This document shows, piece by piece, positions 1 through 11,270 of a stretch of DNA of 64,000 bases (the first letter of the stretch is position 1; each line of letters begins with the position of its first letter). Position numbers and translations under genes: made by a program. Source of the stretch: Gossypium raimondii (Eukaryota; Streptophyta; Magnoliopsida; Malvales; Malvaceae); NCBI RefSeq assembly GCF_025698545.1, contig NC_068576.1, positions 49,758,390-49,822,389 on the forward strand, given 5' to 3'. The notes beneath the pieces were generated by a model. It did no database searches. It saw only the letters and a program-made list of their open reading frames with translations, and was not told the origin of the DNA.

Positions 1-371
1 TAACCTGTAAGTAACTTCAACCCACCAAATGGGATCTTCATACTATAACCATCAAGCAGAAACACCAATGTCGATAACCAGTTCTTGGCAAGTGAAGCAA
101 AACAACTGATCAAGAAATATAAAAAATGCAGACCAGACAACGAGATCCATACTCAACTACAATGATCATACTAGACATATGGAAGCAACTCCATCTTGAA
201 ACAAAGTTCAAAGCATTGGAGATATTTAGTTATCATAAGTTGAGAACCCTAAAAAAGAGGAAAGAATCTCAGACAAGTTGTAGCAAATGTTCCTTATCCT
301 ACAAACTGATAAAGAGTTCAAGAAAAAAACCTAAACTTTGAATGGAATAAAAACAATAGTTGTCTACATAC

Positions 372-1093
372 CCTTGTCCGTCAAGATTCCCCTGACCGCC
401 GCTACCTCCACTGGCATACGACCCATCGTCAGCCCCCGCCGTCTGCCAAACACTCTGCCAAGCCTGAGAAGGAGGCTGAGCATAAATACCACCGGTTGTA
501 TCGACGGCGGGCCTTCCAATCATCATCCCGCCAGGTCCAGCAGGAGCGCCAGCAGGCTGACCCATGGGAGGATAAAAATATGGCACCCCACTGGCGGTGG
601 TACCCACCATCCCACCCAGAACGGCCTCATCCTTGATCTCGTCCCTGGGCACAATATCCACCAAGAAATCGAAAATGTCGGTCCTAGTAATAGCCGCCGC
701 GATGTCGTTTTTCTGAAGCGTCCGTCGCTTGTTCTCCTCGGCGTGAAGCCAGGAACGGATGGTAAGCTCCAGAATGAAAAGCTCGCAGGCTTTGGCGAAG
801 AGAATAGGGGCTTCAGCGGAGATCATACGGACATCTTCGTCGGCTTTCATGATCTTTTTGATGCGAGCAAGAGGAAGCTGATGGTTCTTGAAGTCGTTGA
901 CTTGCTCGATTTCTTGGCGCTGGTAAGACCAGAACATTTGGAGCTGTTGCTGCTGCTGCTGGAGGAGGTGGTGGAAAGGAGCAGGCGGAGTGGCGGCGAT
1001 GGCGGCGGAGGAGGAAGGAGGAGGAGGCGTAATAGAAGTAGTGGGAGGCTGAGGAGGGTAAGAGGAGGACTGGGCTTGCTTGTTGCCGTCCAT
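372..1093 (-). CDS. NF-YC: NF-YC subunit of the CCAAT-binding NF-Y complex (3' end outside or undetermined)
   Basis: This gene encodes the histone-fold C subunit of nuclear factor Y, which pairs with NF-YB in the nucleus and with NF-YA to bind CCAAT boxes. The 240 visible residues begin at MDGNKQ; 13 further in-frame residues upstream do not look like the family and were excluded. A Pro/Ser/Gln-rich N terminus with a run of Gln near residue 45 precedes the histone fold at about residues 70-150 ([18 protein letters not shown], the [19 protein letters not shown] block). The C-terminal tail ([34 protein letters not shown]) closely matches plant NF-YC1/4-type proteins. Those end right after DGQG, and here a donor GTATGT lies exactly there (371-370), so the stop codon is probably completed by a downstream exon. 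Unspliced, the frame would run on to 299 with non-family residues. Confidence 0.93.
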
Positions 1094-1199
1094 TGGATGA
1101 AGAATCAACGGCAGATGGATGAACTTGATCAAAGGGATAGGGTGGGAGATGGCGATGCTGGTAGTGGTGGTATTTTTAAGGATCAGCTAGATTAAACTA

Positions 1200-1818
1200 C
1201 AGCCATTTGCAGGTGATTAAGTTTTTTTTTTTTTTTTCTTTCAATTATTTTATGCATTTAATATTAAGAGTAAGAATTTTATTAATATTTATATATTAAT
1301 TTTAAATAAAATATATTTTAATTATTAAATAGTAACTGAATCAGTTCTTTGATTTAATTGCTTTTATTTTATTTTATTTTATTGGTTATTTATTTTAAAT
1401 GATAAGTTTATATTAAGCAAATATATATATGAAAATAGAGAAATTTATTTTTGGTGGTTATTGATAAAAATGGTAATTTTAAAAATACAGTATTAATTGA
1501 ATTAGCAGTAAACTAATAACACCATGCTCAATAAGAAAATGTATAATAATATTGATACCATGCCATTGTTCCTCACTTATTCTAATAATATTTTGTTATA
1601 ATAGTTAAGTTTTAAAAAATTAATTTTTATATTTTATTTTAACTTTTCATGACAGCTTTTGATTTATAACAACAGTAAAATATTTTTATTAATTACTTAT
1701 TATATTTAACATTATTTTGAATTTAAAAATATATGTAATATTTAAATGGATATTTTATCTTATATGCAATATTTATTGAAAATTATACCATCAATTAAAG
1801 GTTTGATTTAAATTGTTA
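1200..1818. other. AT-rich upstream region of NF-YC, no gene seen
   Basis: This is very AT-rich DNA upstream of the minus-strand NF-YC gene, with a run of T on the plus strand near 1219-1238. It presumably holds the NF-YC promoter, but I recognise no specific element. Confidence 0.5.
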
Positions 1819-2317
1819 AATGTAAACTGCACCGAAGTTATTAAATTATTACTAAAATTATTGTTTTTCATTTAACTTTAAAACTGTATAAATAAATTTT
1901 GAACTATTTGAAAGTTTTTATTTAAGTTATTATCCTGCTAAATTTTTATTATTTTAAAATATATTAGCGAGCTCTAAGCCAGGATTCGACCATCAGTATA
2001 GTCGATTAGTATCCATACTTTAGATCCAAGTTGACCTAATGATTAGTGTCAAAGATCGGAAAAGAAAGCTATTTGGATTATGGTTTGTACATTCATAATG
2101 TTCAAAATTATTTCATAAAAAATTGAAGAATAGGAAGAAGAACTTTCAATTGGTGCAAGCATTGCGAACAGAGAAAGCTATACAACAACGATTTTAACAA
2201 CCCGGTGATTTGAATGAAAACTTTCAAATAGTTTTATGACAATTTTGCAACCTTTTGAAGTTGAGTGACTAAAACGTAAAGTTACTATTAGTTTATTAAC
2301 CTTGGGTGTAGTTTTCC
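1819..2317. mobile_element. Mutator-like MITE, copy A
   Basis: This is a non-coding element of about 499 bp with long imperfect terminal inverted repeats: the left end near GTAAACTGCACCGAAG pairs with the right end GGTGTAGTTTTCC. The inverted similarity extends well over 100 bp inward (AAACTATTTGAAAG / CTTTCAAATAGTTT). The flanks AAATTGTTA (1810-1818) and CAATTGTTA (2318-2326) match at 8 of 9 positions, which is typical of Mutator-like target duplications. No ORF is present. It is adjacent to copy B and has the same ends. Confidence 0.8.
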
Positions 2318-2336
2318 CAATTGTTAATAGCTATTA

Positions 2337-2864
2337 GGGTAAACTACACCGAAGGGCACTAAACTATTAGTAAGTTTACGTTTTGGTCACTCAATTTCAA
2401 AAAGTTACAAAATCTACTTTGAACTATTTGGAAGTTTTCATTCAAGTCACTGGGCTGTTAAGTTTTTTTTAAGTCCAACTAGCGAGCTTCAAGTGATGAT
2501 TTGGCAATTGATATGGTAGATTGGTACCCATTGTCAAGTAGAAGAATATATCTTAGATCCAAATTGATTTGACGGTCAGTGTAAGAGATCAAAGAAGAAA
2601 ACTATTTAGATTTTAGTTCGTAAATTCATGACGTTCAAAATTGTTTCATTAAAAAAAACTTATTTGTAGAAGAGAAGGGGAATGAAAGCTTTCAATTGCT
2701 ACAGGCGATGCAAACAAATGAGGTTATACCGTAACGATTTTAACAGATCAATGACTTAGATGAAAATTTTCGAATAATTTAATGACCATTCTATAATTTT
2801 TTAAAATTTTGTGACTAAAAGATAAATTAACTAATAATTTAATAACCTTAGGTATTATTTAACT
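2337..2864. mobile_element. Mutator-like MITE, copy B
   Basis: This is a second, better-preserved member of the family, beginning GGGTAAACTACACCGAAGG and ending in the degenerate complement CCTTAGGTATTATTTAAC. Its flanks TAGCTATTA (2328-2336) and TAACTATTA (2865-2873) match at 8 of 9 positions. The interior is co-linear with copy A (AGCGAGCT near 2482 and 1967; GATTTTAACA near the right ends). The two copies lie only 19 bp apart in the same orientation but have different target duplications, so they are two insertions and not one tandem duplication. Confidence 0.8.
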
Positions 2865-2873
2865 TAACTATTA

Positions 2874-5057
2874 AAAAAATTAGGAATATAGCTTGAACGG
2901 CCCTTTGAAAAAGTAAATACTTTATAGGCATTACTTTATAGAATAATCTGTATTAAAAAAATTAGTGAATCTTTTTAGCTTTGCCAAAGCCAAAAAGGTC
3001 ATTTCCAATTGCATTATATGGAAGAGAAATGAAGAGCATATTTCAATTTCAGGTCTAATGTTCCTCCCTTTGAAGCATAATATTCCAATTCTTGATCTAA
3101 AGTTTAGCAAGTTGAAAGTATCAAACTTTTGAATTTTTTAAATATTAATTAAAAAATAAATATAAATAGTAAATAATAATAAACTTGAGTACACTCGTGA
3201 ATACATGTTCTGATAATATATATTCTTTTTGACACAATGCCTAGAACTATCCATAGCCTCTCCCCAACTCATAAATACGAGGATAACGCGCTTTAGTGTA
3301 CTCAAACTCACATCCTCCTACATTGGCAACAATACCCATGCCAATTGAGCTAAGACTCAATCGACATTATTAAATAAATTTTAAAAGCTAATATTTTTTA
3401 CTATAAAACATTTTCTTTCACCCACATCGTGTTTGCGCCAAAATTTAGTATTATTCAATAAACTTCACAATTATAATCCATCATTAAAAAAACTCAAAAT
3501 AAGCAAACAAAAATATTATTTCATAAATTGAACAATAAGTTCATCTCATACTATGCATATAACAATACATAATTTAATAAATTTAAAATAAATAAGAAAA
3601 TTTTAAATTTAAATTTAAAATATATTTTAAAATTTTTTGATACCAACCAATACGGGCGAAATCAATTGGTATATATCAATACATTCGATATTGATTAAAA
3701 TTTGTACCAGAATGAAACCTAAAATTTATTATTTTAATTTACTATTAGAGTGAAGCATTTCAACCAATAGAAACAGTACCAAAACCGAATTGACTACCCT
3801 GCTTGAGTCCCTTTACTGCTAAATATTGTATCTGTTTAAAGTTCACATTCTTTGCTCTTCAAAAATCCAAAATCCCAAATTATGAAAATTATTTTAAGTT
3901 TAAAAACTTCATTCGTACAAAACAGGAATAATAAAACTTTTTTACTTTAATATTTGTATTTTTATTTATTTATCTTAATATCTAAATTTAGCAATTAGAT
4001 ACATTTTAGTTTTTAAATTTGAATTTCTTAAAGACTTGATGATGTGATTAGTGGTCTTAGAGAATTGACCGATTAGATCGAGAACTGATTGGTATACTAA
4101 TCTAAATAAAGAAGTTGAACTGATTGAATCAGAAATTACTCAAAACCAGTAAAAATAAAAATTTGATATAAAACTAGTAGCTTAACAAGTTGAATTGGTT
4201 TATTAAATTTTTTATATTTTTATTAATTTTTAATTATTTATATAATTATTGTTGATCTAGTAGTTGAATCGATCAAACCAACTGAATTGGGAACCAGTTG
4301 TGTGACTAGTTCAACCACTAGCCTGATTATTAGAATACTCGTAACACTCTATGATTGTATCACGTCATCACTTGAAATTTTATACAATTTTTTACTTTTC
4401 AAGTGATAATGTGGAACAATCTCAAAGTGTCACTTCATCAAACTTTTATATTATTCAAGTTCATAAACCAAAATAAATCTAATTACCAAATTTAAATCCC
4501 AAAATAAATAAATAAATACAAATATTAAAATAAATTTAGTTACTAAATTCAAGATAAAAATTATATTATAACATTATATATATTAATCATGGCATTCACC
4601 ACCATTGAAAATTTTGAGCTCTATTATATATGCTTTTGTTACACTTTATTATAACTTGTTAATGCATTATTAAGAGTATTTGTAATTGTTTTTATATTGA
4701 AGTATATATATTTTTTGTTTAAGTTAAACTCTAATTCAAAATTGTTCTTACATTGATATTTGAGCTAAGCATTTGTTTCTATATTTGAGCCTAAACTTTT
4801 TTTGTTTAAACTAGTCTTTAAAGTTGGAAATTATTCTTACGTTAGGGCTTGAACATTTTACGTGTTCAAATTTTTTAAGAAAATATCATGGATTAAAAAA
4901 ATTAGGCCTCAATGTGGGAAGAATCACCAAGTTAAGGGATTAAATTGGACAAAAAAATTGAAGTTCCAATATAAAATAATTACCAAATTTAGTTCCCATT
5001 ATGGAAACAATTATTAAATTCAGATCTCAAATATTGTATGAACACTTATTTAAACCT
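2874..5057. other. AT-rich intergenic DNA with degenerate repeats, no gene
   Basis: I find no credible coding sequence here. Segments such as 4060-4330 (repeated GAATTGG, ACCAGTT and ACTAGT words) look like worn interspersed repeats; a similar vocabulary recurs at 30630-30800. Confidence 0.5.
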
Positions 5058-5400
5058 TGTAGGTTAAAGTTCACTATAAGTCCTCATATCACATTAAAAT
5101 TTTATTTTAATCCCTATACGTTGAGATTAATTATTCTTTTAATGGCGGACATGTTATAAAAATTATTAAATTAAATTAAAAAATAGTGACATCTAAAAAA
5201 TAGAAATAGATTGTGCATAATGTCGAGGTTTAGCCGTTTAGCCTCACAATTGACACTCTCTAATATTTCACAAAACAATATGACTAAAAAAGCACAAACC
5301 AAGTTAAGAGCAACAACCCATCAAATTAGTTCTTCGTATGGTTTCAATCGCACAAATTTCAAGCAAGTTTTCAAACCAAGTGTTAACACTACACTAAAAC

Positions 5401-5717
5401 AGGCTTTTAGCGGCGTTTGTATAAAAAACGCCGCTAAAGATCGAGCATTAGCGGCGCTTTTTGGAAAACGCTGCTAAAGATCGAGTATTAGTGGCGATTT
5501 ATGGAAAACGCCGCTAAAAACAAGCATTAGCGGCGTTTTCCAGAAAGCGCCGCAAAAAACCTTAGCCGACGACGTCGTTTTGTGAGCTTTCAGGGCTTTA
5601 GCGGCGTTTTTGAGAAAGCGCCGCTAATGCTCAGGGCTTTTAGCGGCGTTTTTATAAAGCGCCGCAAATGTTCTATTTTTAGCGGCGTTTTCTAAAAAGC
5701 GCCGCTAATGCTCAGGG
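5401..5717. repeat. Left subterminal GCGGCG palindrome array of CACTA element 1
   Basis: This array has about seven copies of an imperfect hairpin unit: TAGCGGCGTTT, a short A/T spacer, then AAACGCCGCTAA. Arms are sometimes mutated (GTGGCG, GCTGCT). In CACTA elements subterminal repeats bind the TnpA-type protein; that role here is inference from the family. Confidence 0.85.
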
Positions 5718-5879
5718 ATTTAAAATAATTTAAAATATTTGTTAAAAATGGAAAAATTAAAATACTATTATTTAAAATAATTTTAAAGTTTTTTGGATAC
5801 AATACTAATTTTTTAATTTATATATTAAATAATTTCTTATATAATCGTAAAAGAGATAGTATTAATTTTAAAATATTGA

Positions 5880-6450
5880 AATAATTATCACTATAGTTTT
5901 GGGTTTTTGGTTTAGGGTATATGGTTTAGAGTTTAAGATTTAGGTGTTACCGTTTTAAGGTTTATGGATTATGGGTTTAGGGGTTATGGTTTATGGTTTA
6001 TGGTTTATGGTTTAAAAGTTAGGGTTTAAGGTTTAGAGGTTATGTGTTAAGGGTTTATGGGTTTAAGGTTTTAAGGTTTAAGGTTTAGATTAACTAGTAT
6101 TTTCTAATATATATATTAATTAATTCTTATATAATTGTAAAAGAGATAATATTAATTTGGTTCTTCAAAATCTATATAAGCTATATCCAAGGATATCCCC
6201 ATCTTATCCCATCCTGGTTCAGTATTTTTAGTGCTCGGTTTAGTTTTTTTATCCAATTTAGTTTTTTGCGTGTTTTGTCTTGCCTCCGCTGTGATCAAAT
6301 AATTATATATGGATTTAGGGATTATGGATTAATGGTAGGGATTTAAGGTTTAAGTGTTAAGAGTTAAGGGTTAAGAGTTAGGGATTTAGGGTTTATGATT
6401 TAAGGATTCAAGAGTCGGGTTAGGGTTTAGGGTTTAGATTAATTAGTTTT
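5880..6450 (+). repeat. Degenerate TTTAGGG-like tract in CACTA element 1
   Basis: This is an irregular run of GGTTTAGGG, GGTTTATGG, GGTTAAGGG and related words, interrupted by AT-rich DNA. A similar tract occupies the same relative position in the second CACTA element (13390-14000). It is internal and degenerate, so it is not a telomere. Confidence 0.6.
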
Positions 6451-7220
6451 TTTAATTTATATATTAAATATGTTCTTATATAATTGTAAAAGAGATAATA
6501 ATAAATTTAATATATTAAAATTATGAGTATAGTTTATATTATTTAAGAGATATATAATAGATAGACTTTATGTATATTGAATGGCTAATTTAGGGTTTAA
6601 GGTTTATTTGAAATTTGTTCAATGATACAATTTTATACAATCAATTAATACTTTTATATTTAAAAATATTTAATCTAAACCATTTGATATATTTGATATG
6701 GATATATAGTTAATTATTTAATTTGGATAGGACCAAATTATATGAAAAAAAATCTGAAAATAAAAATGAGATAAAATGATATGGATATATAGGTAATTAT
6801 TTAATTTAGATAATTCTAACTTAATAATTAATTACAGTCATTTTATCATTTGTTTTCTTATTAAAATATATAATATTATTTTAAGAGTACTTGATTTTTT
6901 TATTTTATAAAAAATTAAATTATAAAAAAACAAAATAAAAAATTTTTAATATAACAAAACAGTATCGTTTTGTTCAAAATAAAATAAAGAAAATATAAGC
7001 ATCAACGGCGTTTTTATAAAATCCCTCCTTTTTTATAAAATTCCACTGGCGCCGTTTTTATAAAATCCCTCCTTTTTTCCCCCTTCTTTTCCCCAAAATT
7101 TCAAATGAAATCCCACCCGAAATCTTTCTTCTTTTTTCCCCGTTTTATTTTTCCCAAACCATTTCTCCTTTATTTTTTGCCCCCAATTTCCCCAAATCGA
7201 CAGCCCTCTGCATCTCCGTT

Positions 7221-7378
7221 GGTCCCGCCCAATTTCGCAGCCTCGACTTCGGTGAACGAAACGACTACCTCAAAAGCTTCGTCACCGATGTTATCCATGA
7301 CCCAGGTCGCGGTGCGCCCTTAGCTTGCGTCGTGTTCCGTCATCCATTCCGTTACAAGAAGCAGAAGGAACTGTTTGT
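7221..7378 (+). pseudogene. Fragment of cytosolic ribosomal protein uL2 (RPL8) captured by CACTA element 1
   Basis: One frame beginning with GGT at 7221 reads [20 protein letters not shown] and then [32 protein letters not shown]. This matches the central part of plant uL2 (60S L8), a peptidyl-transferase-associated large-subunit protein. Only about 52 of roughly 260 residues are present. Upstream codons do not continue the family, and the frame leaves homology after KELFV and stops shortly afterwards. It lies 5' of the UDP-apiose/xylose synthase fragment in the same orientation, inside the transposon, with CT-rich DNA upstream (7060-7170). I read it as a non-functional captured fragment. Confidence 0.88.
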
Positions 7379-7496
7379 CATATTTTATTTCTCTTTTAGT
7401 TAGATTGATGTCGATGTGAATGAGGGGGATTTGATTGTTACTAGCTTTTTGAGATCGAAGTTGAAATCAATGTTGTGAACTTTTGTGGTTTGATAG

Positions 7497-8660
7497 GTGA
7501 AGTACTGTTCAGAGAACAACAAGCGTCTGATTCACTTCTCTACTTGTGAAGTGTATGGAAAAACTATTGGAAGCTTTCTTCCTAAAGATTCTCCTCTCCG
7601 TCAGGTAACCTTTCACTTTCCTTTTTTAATAACTTAATTGAGTATCTCTTGAAAAAGGATTTTACATCTATGCTTTGCTTTTAACAGGGTAACATGTATG
7701 GTTTTGTATAGATCTTTCGGTGGTCTTTTTATGTGAAAGATTCAATGTTTATTTTTTTATTTATATGTTTAATATTTTAGTAGGAAAAAAAAATTTGGAG
7801 TTGGTGTTGAGCTGAAATGTCAAGCTATTTTAAATGAATGAATCTTGAAATTGGATGATCAGCAGACATTGGTCAACGCCCTCCTAAAAAAATGGAGGCT
7901 CGTTGGTGGGAGTTTATGTGGTTGTTTGGTTCAATGTAATAGCAGCTTACTGTGATAGTTGAACGGTTAATGAGGTCTTACTTAGTCTATCAAGTTGTAC
8001 CTATGAGTCGTTTATAACAAGTTATGCCAATTTTATTTGCTGGTCAGCCCCTTTATGCGTAAGCAGTGTCAAGCCTTGCGAGATCTTTATTCCTGCAATG
8101 ATTATTGATATGTTCTTCTCAAGTTTTTAAATTTTGTTGACTATCATTTATTTTCTTTCTTTGTCAGTCATGTTTTTAACACCAACTATAAGAAGCTATC
8201 TTATTTTGGTTTTAGTTGTGCTTGTACTGAAGTAAGAGACCTTTTTTTATATAAAAAAAAAGGAGACTTTTGGAAAAGCTCTTTTATTAATTTGTTTGCT
8301 TCATGAGGCTGAAGGGTTCAAACTATGCCATTTTTTAAAAGACTTTTGTTTATCAAGCAATCTGCTTTTTAGACGTATTTTATGTGTATGGCTAAATCTG
8401 TGGTGATGCTGAGAATGATTTATTATGCTTTTTTTTGTTTTTTTCTCCTTTAAATTTTTAAGTTTCCTTTAGCGTTATTGTTCCTTTTCCCCTCCCATAT
8501 TTATAGATGTTATTAATATGTTCATTCTCTAATTTATGTGATATAGGATCCTGCCTACTATGTTCTTAAGGAAGATACTTCCCCTTGCATTTTTGGTTCA
8601 ATTGAGAAGCAGAGGTGGTCCATGCATGTGCTAAGCAGTTGATTGAGAGGCTCATTTATG
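7497..8660 (+). pseudogene. Two exons of UDP-apiose/UDP-xylose synthase (AXS) captured by CACTA element 1
   Basis: Two blocks match consecutive exons of AXS, the cytosolic NAD-dependent SDR enzyme that makes UDP-apiose and UDP-xylose from UDP-glucuronate. Exon A (7497-7605) follows an AG acceptor and reads VKYCSENNKRLIHFSTCEVY, then GKTIGSFLPKDSPLRQ after allowing one extra A in the A-run near 7559-7564. Exon B (8547-8660) reads DPAYYVLKEDTSPCIFGSIE and KQRWS, then needs one missing base before ACAKQLIERLIY. Both exons keep GT donors and an intron of about 0.94 kb lies between them, so capture was from genomic DNA and not from a cDNA. The two frameshifts and the absence of the N- and C-terminal parts make it non-functional. 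Confidence 0.9.
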
Positions 8661-8821
8661 GTTAGCCCTTGTACGCAGCAATATTACTTCTAATTGTACT
8701 GCAACACATCTATATGCCCATTTCTTACCTGTAATCATGTTGCATATGCTTTGGCTTTTTAAATCATGAATCATGATTAATGAAAATGAGATGGATAGCT
8801 GATGCCTTTCCTTATTTTCAG

Positions 8822-8880
8822 GTTTGACAAGGAACTGAACAAGTAAGTTGCTATTAAAGTTATTGATTTAGAAGAATCGT
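8822..8880 (+). pseudogene. Short fragment of a Ste20/GCK-type protein kinase captured by CACTA element 1
   Basis: After an AG acceptor at 8820-8821 the sequence reads FDKELNK, a stop (TAA in place of an expected GAA), then VAIKVIDLEES. This matches the glycine-rich loop to VAIK-lysine segment of plant germinal-centre-kinase-like serine/threonine kinases, in which the VAIK lysine holds ATP. Only about 19 residues are present and the stop breaks the frame, so it cannot encode a kinase. The match is short but distinctive. Its position between the AXS and ESD4-like fragments, in the same orientation, fits serial capture. Confidence 0.7.
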
Positions 8881-9669
8881 AAATGGATACCTTTGTTATA
8901 TTTTCCTTGATTTATTCCTCATTAAAGTGTCTTGTAGCAGGTGCTTGCTATGAGCAGCAAAGTATGAATGAATGTGATTATCAACTTTACAAATATACAT
9001 AGTAAAGTTTAAAGTATGAATCGAATTGCTATGAGCAGCAAATTTAGGGATAAAACAACGTCACACCAAATTGCTATGAGCAGCAAAGAAAATTTTTTTA
9101 ATTGCAGAAAACCAACTTCCCTTCTTTCCCATACTGCCAGTATTACCGTGCCAGGGTAAAAAAAAATTTAAAGTAGAATATAAAACCCCCCATGTAATAA
9201 AAAAGCAGGGACTGATAATTAAAATAGAAAAAATAAGAGGCTAAAAGAAAATAAGAGAGTCTTCTATGGCTGGCTGCTACTACCTTTCTTTTCTCTAGCT
9301 TCTTATAACTCAGCTTAACGGATTGTAAAATGTTCTATTTGGTATAATGTGCATAGTCAACACAGTTAGCAGTTTAACTTTTATGATTTCCAAACACATT
9401 TTCCCTTCCTTTTTTCTTACTATGTAAACCCTAACCATGCAATCTCTGGATATATTCATGCGAGCATCTTGCTGGTTTCTTCTAAACATTCAAGTTCTGA
9501 ATTTGAAATAACGTGTCATCTAAATGTCATAATCTATTGGTTCCAGCTCTTGATTGTTCTTAAATGTACTGTACTTTGTTTATAGTCAAATGTCTCATGA
9601 TGGTTGCCTACTTGTGTAGGTCCAATCTACATCTGATGGAGTTGATTCCACTCTTTCAAACCCCCTGTG

Positions 9670-9910
9670 TGAGGAGTCTGCTCAAAATTCTTCAAAATAC
9701 TCTAACAGACAGAGGTTTGCTTTTGGTTATATACTAGATTATATACTAACTATTTATTGCAATTGGTTTGCCTACGTGTATATATATATTAGATTATATA
9801 TATATATTAGATTATTCAAAATACTTCAAAATACTCTAACAGACAGAGGTTTGTCTACGTGTATATATATATTAGATTATATACTAAATATTTATTGCAA
9901 TTGGTTCCAA
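9670..9910 (+). repeat. Local tandem duplication of about 130 bp
   Basis: A segment containing CAAAATACTCTAACAGACAGAGG, a TA-rich stretch with ATATATATTAGATTATAT and TATTTATTGCAATTGGTT occurs twice in direct orientation (about 9690-9770 and 9818-9907). The first copy is at the end of an exon-like block of unknown origin. Confidence 0.6.
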
Positions 9911-10018
9911 ATATTTGGTGAATTCAATTATTAATTTGCACTGCTAGTTTCGTGGTGTCATATGCCTTTTGTGTTAGAATTTGAATTGTTCCCCCTAAAC
10001 AGTTTTCTCTATGTACAG

Positions 10019-10402
10019 GTTTGATTGTGGCATGTTTATGTATTCTTTATAACAACTTCTATAGCAGAGGCTTAAGTCTTTGTTTTGAGCAGGTAAGTCC
10101 ATGGAACAATTTTTTATCCTTGTAGTTCATGTTTTATTTTGATTTTTTTGTGATTAAACTCTAGTACTCAGGGCAGTAGTTGGGATGTAAAATCTGTTGT
10201 CTATCTGCCTAAATATATGACAAAAGCAGAAGTACATATTGGAGATACTCTCACATGCACATTCATTCGTTTGAAACACGATATCTAGTTATTTGTCTTT
10301 GAACTGAGTTGGATTTTTCCATGCTTATGTAGGAACACATGCCCTATGCCCTATTTTCGTTTAAGGACCGCCAAGGAAATTTTGAAACTGAAAGCTGATT
10401 GA
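10019..10402 (+). pseudogene. Last two exons of an ESD4/ULP1-type SUMO protease captured by CACTA element 1
   Basis: The block 10019-10092 reads FDCGMFM, which contains the catalytic Cys context of ULP1-family (C48) proteases. After a frame change it reads FYSRGLSLCFEQ and ends at a GTAAG donor. The block 10333-10402 reads EHMPY, then after a 7-bp duplication (GCCCTAT) FRLRTAKEILKLKAD and a stop. This order and ending match the C terminus of plant ESD4-like nuclear SUMO isopeptidases. The intron is retained, so capture was genomic. At least two frame-breaking lesions and absence of the His and Asp part of the triad make it non-functional. ULP1-like genes can be native cargo of some plant transposons; the ESD4-like ending makes host capture more likely here. 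Confidence 0.82.
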
Positions 10403-10887
10403 TCGGATGTGTATGCCGGCTTTCATCAACTACTTTCGAAGGCCTTACTAGGAATTGAAATGGTGTGCAAAGAGATTGCTTCTTTTTATCTGATTTTTCG
10501 ATATAAATACTGGACAAAGTATGGATATTTTACTGCTGTTAGTAAAATAGGATTCTCTTCTTAGGATCTTAGTTTCTTCACTTGTATTAGATTCAACAAT
10601 GGCTTGCATTGCATTGGTGTTGATTTTACCAAAATTTTGAGGTTTACAATTTTTAATTTTTATTAATTATTTACGTTTTCTCACTTTTATTAATTTTTAT
10701 TATTATTTAAGCTTCCTTTATTTGCCTTCTTTTATCATTTTCATAGAAAATTTAATTTAAATAATATTTTTTTATTTATCCTTAAAAGTATATTTAAAGA
10801 TCAAATTTAAAAAATAAAACATAATATAATATTATCATAAAAATAAATATTATTTGATTTAAATAATTTTTTTGCATGATATGTTTT

Positions 10888-11270
10888 TAGCGGCGTTTTT
10901 GCGGGAAGCGTCGCTAAAAGTTTGTTCTATAGCGGCGTTTGTGGGGAAAGCGCCGCTAAAGGTCATGGTCTTTAGCGGCGTTTGTGGGAAAAGCGCCGCT
11001 AAAGGTCCTGGTCTTTAGCGGCGTTTGTGGAAAAAGCGACGCTAAAGGTCATGGTCTTTAGCGGCGTTTGTGGGAAAAGCGACGCTAAAGGTCCTGGTCT
11101 TTAGCGGCGTTTGTGGAAAAAGCGCCGCTAAAGGTCGTGGTCTATAGCGGCGTTTGTGGGAAAGTGCCGCTAAAGGTCATGACTTTTAGCGACGCATTCA
11201 ATAGCGGCGTTTTTTGAATACTTTTAGCGGCGCTTAAAGGCCTAAAAAAGCGCCGCTAAAAGCCTATTTT
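10888..11270. repeat. Right subterminal GCGGCG palindrome array of CACTA element 1
   Basis: This array has seven to eight hairpin units of the form TTTAGCGGCGTTTGTGG...AAGCGCCGCTAAAGGTC(A/C)TGGTC, spaced about 56-60 bp. It is more regular than the left array. Some units carry GCGACG in place of GCGCCG. Confidence 0.85.

Noticed and set aside
338..1195. 285-codon plus-strand frame
   Set aside because: It is antisense to the NF-YC coding exon; its openness is a by-product of the GC-rich codons of that gene, and the protein resembles nothing.
10019..10402. Native ULP1 protease gene of the transposon
   Set aside because: Only the last two exons are present with frame breaks, and the ending closely follows the host ESD4 type, so a captured host fragment is the better reading.
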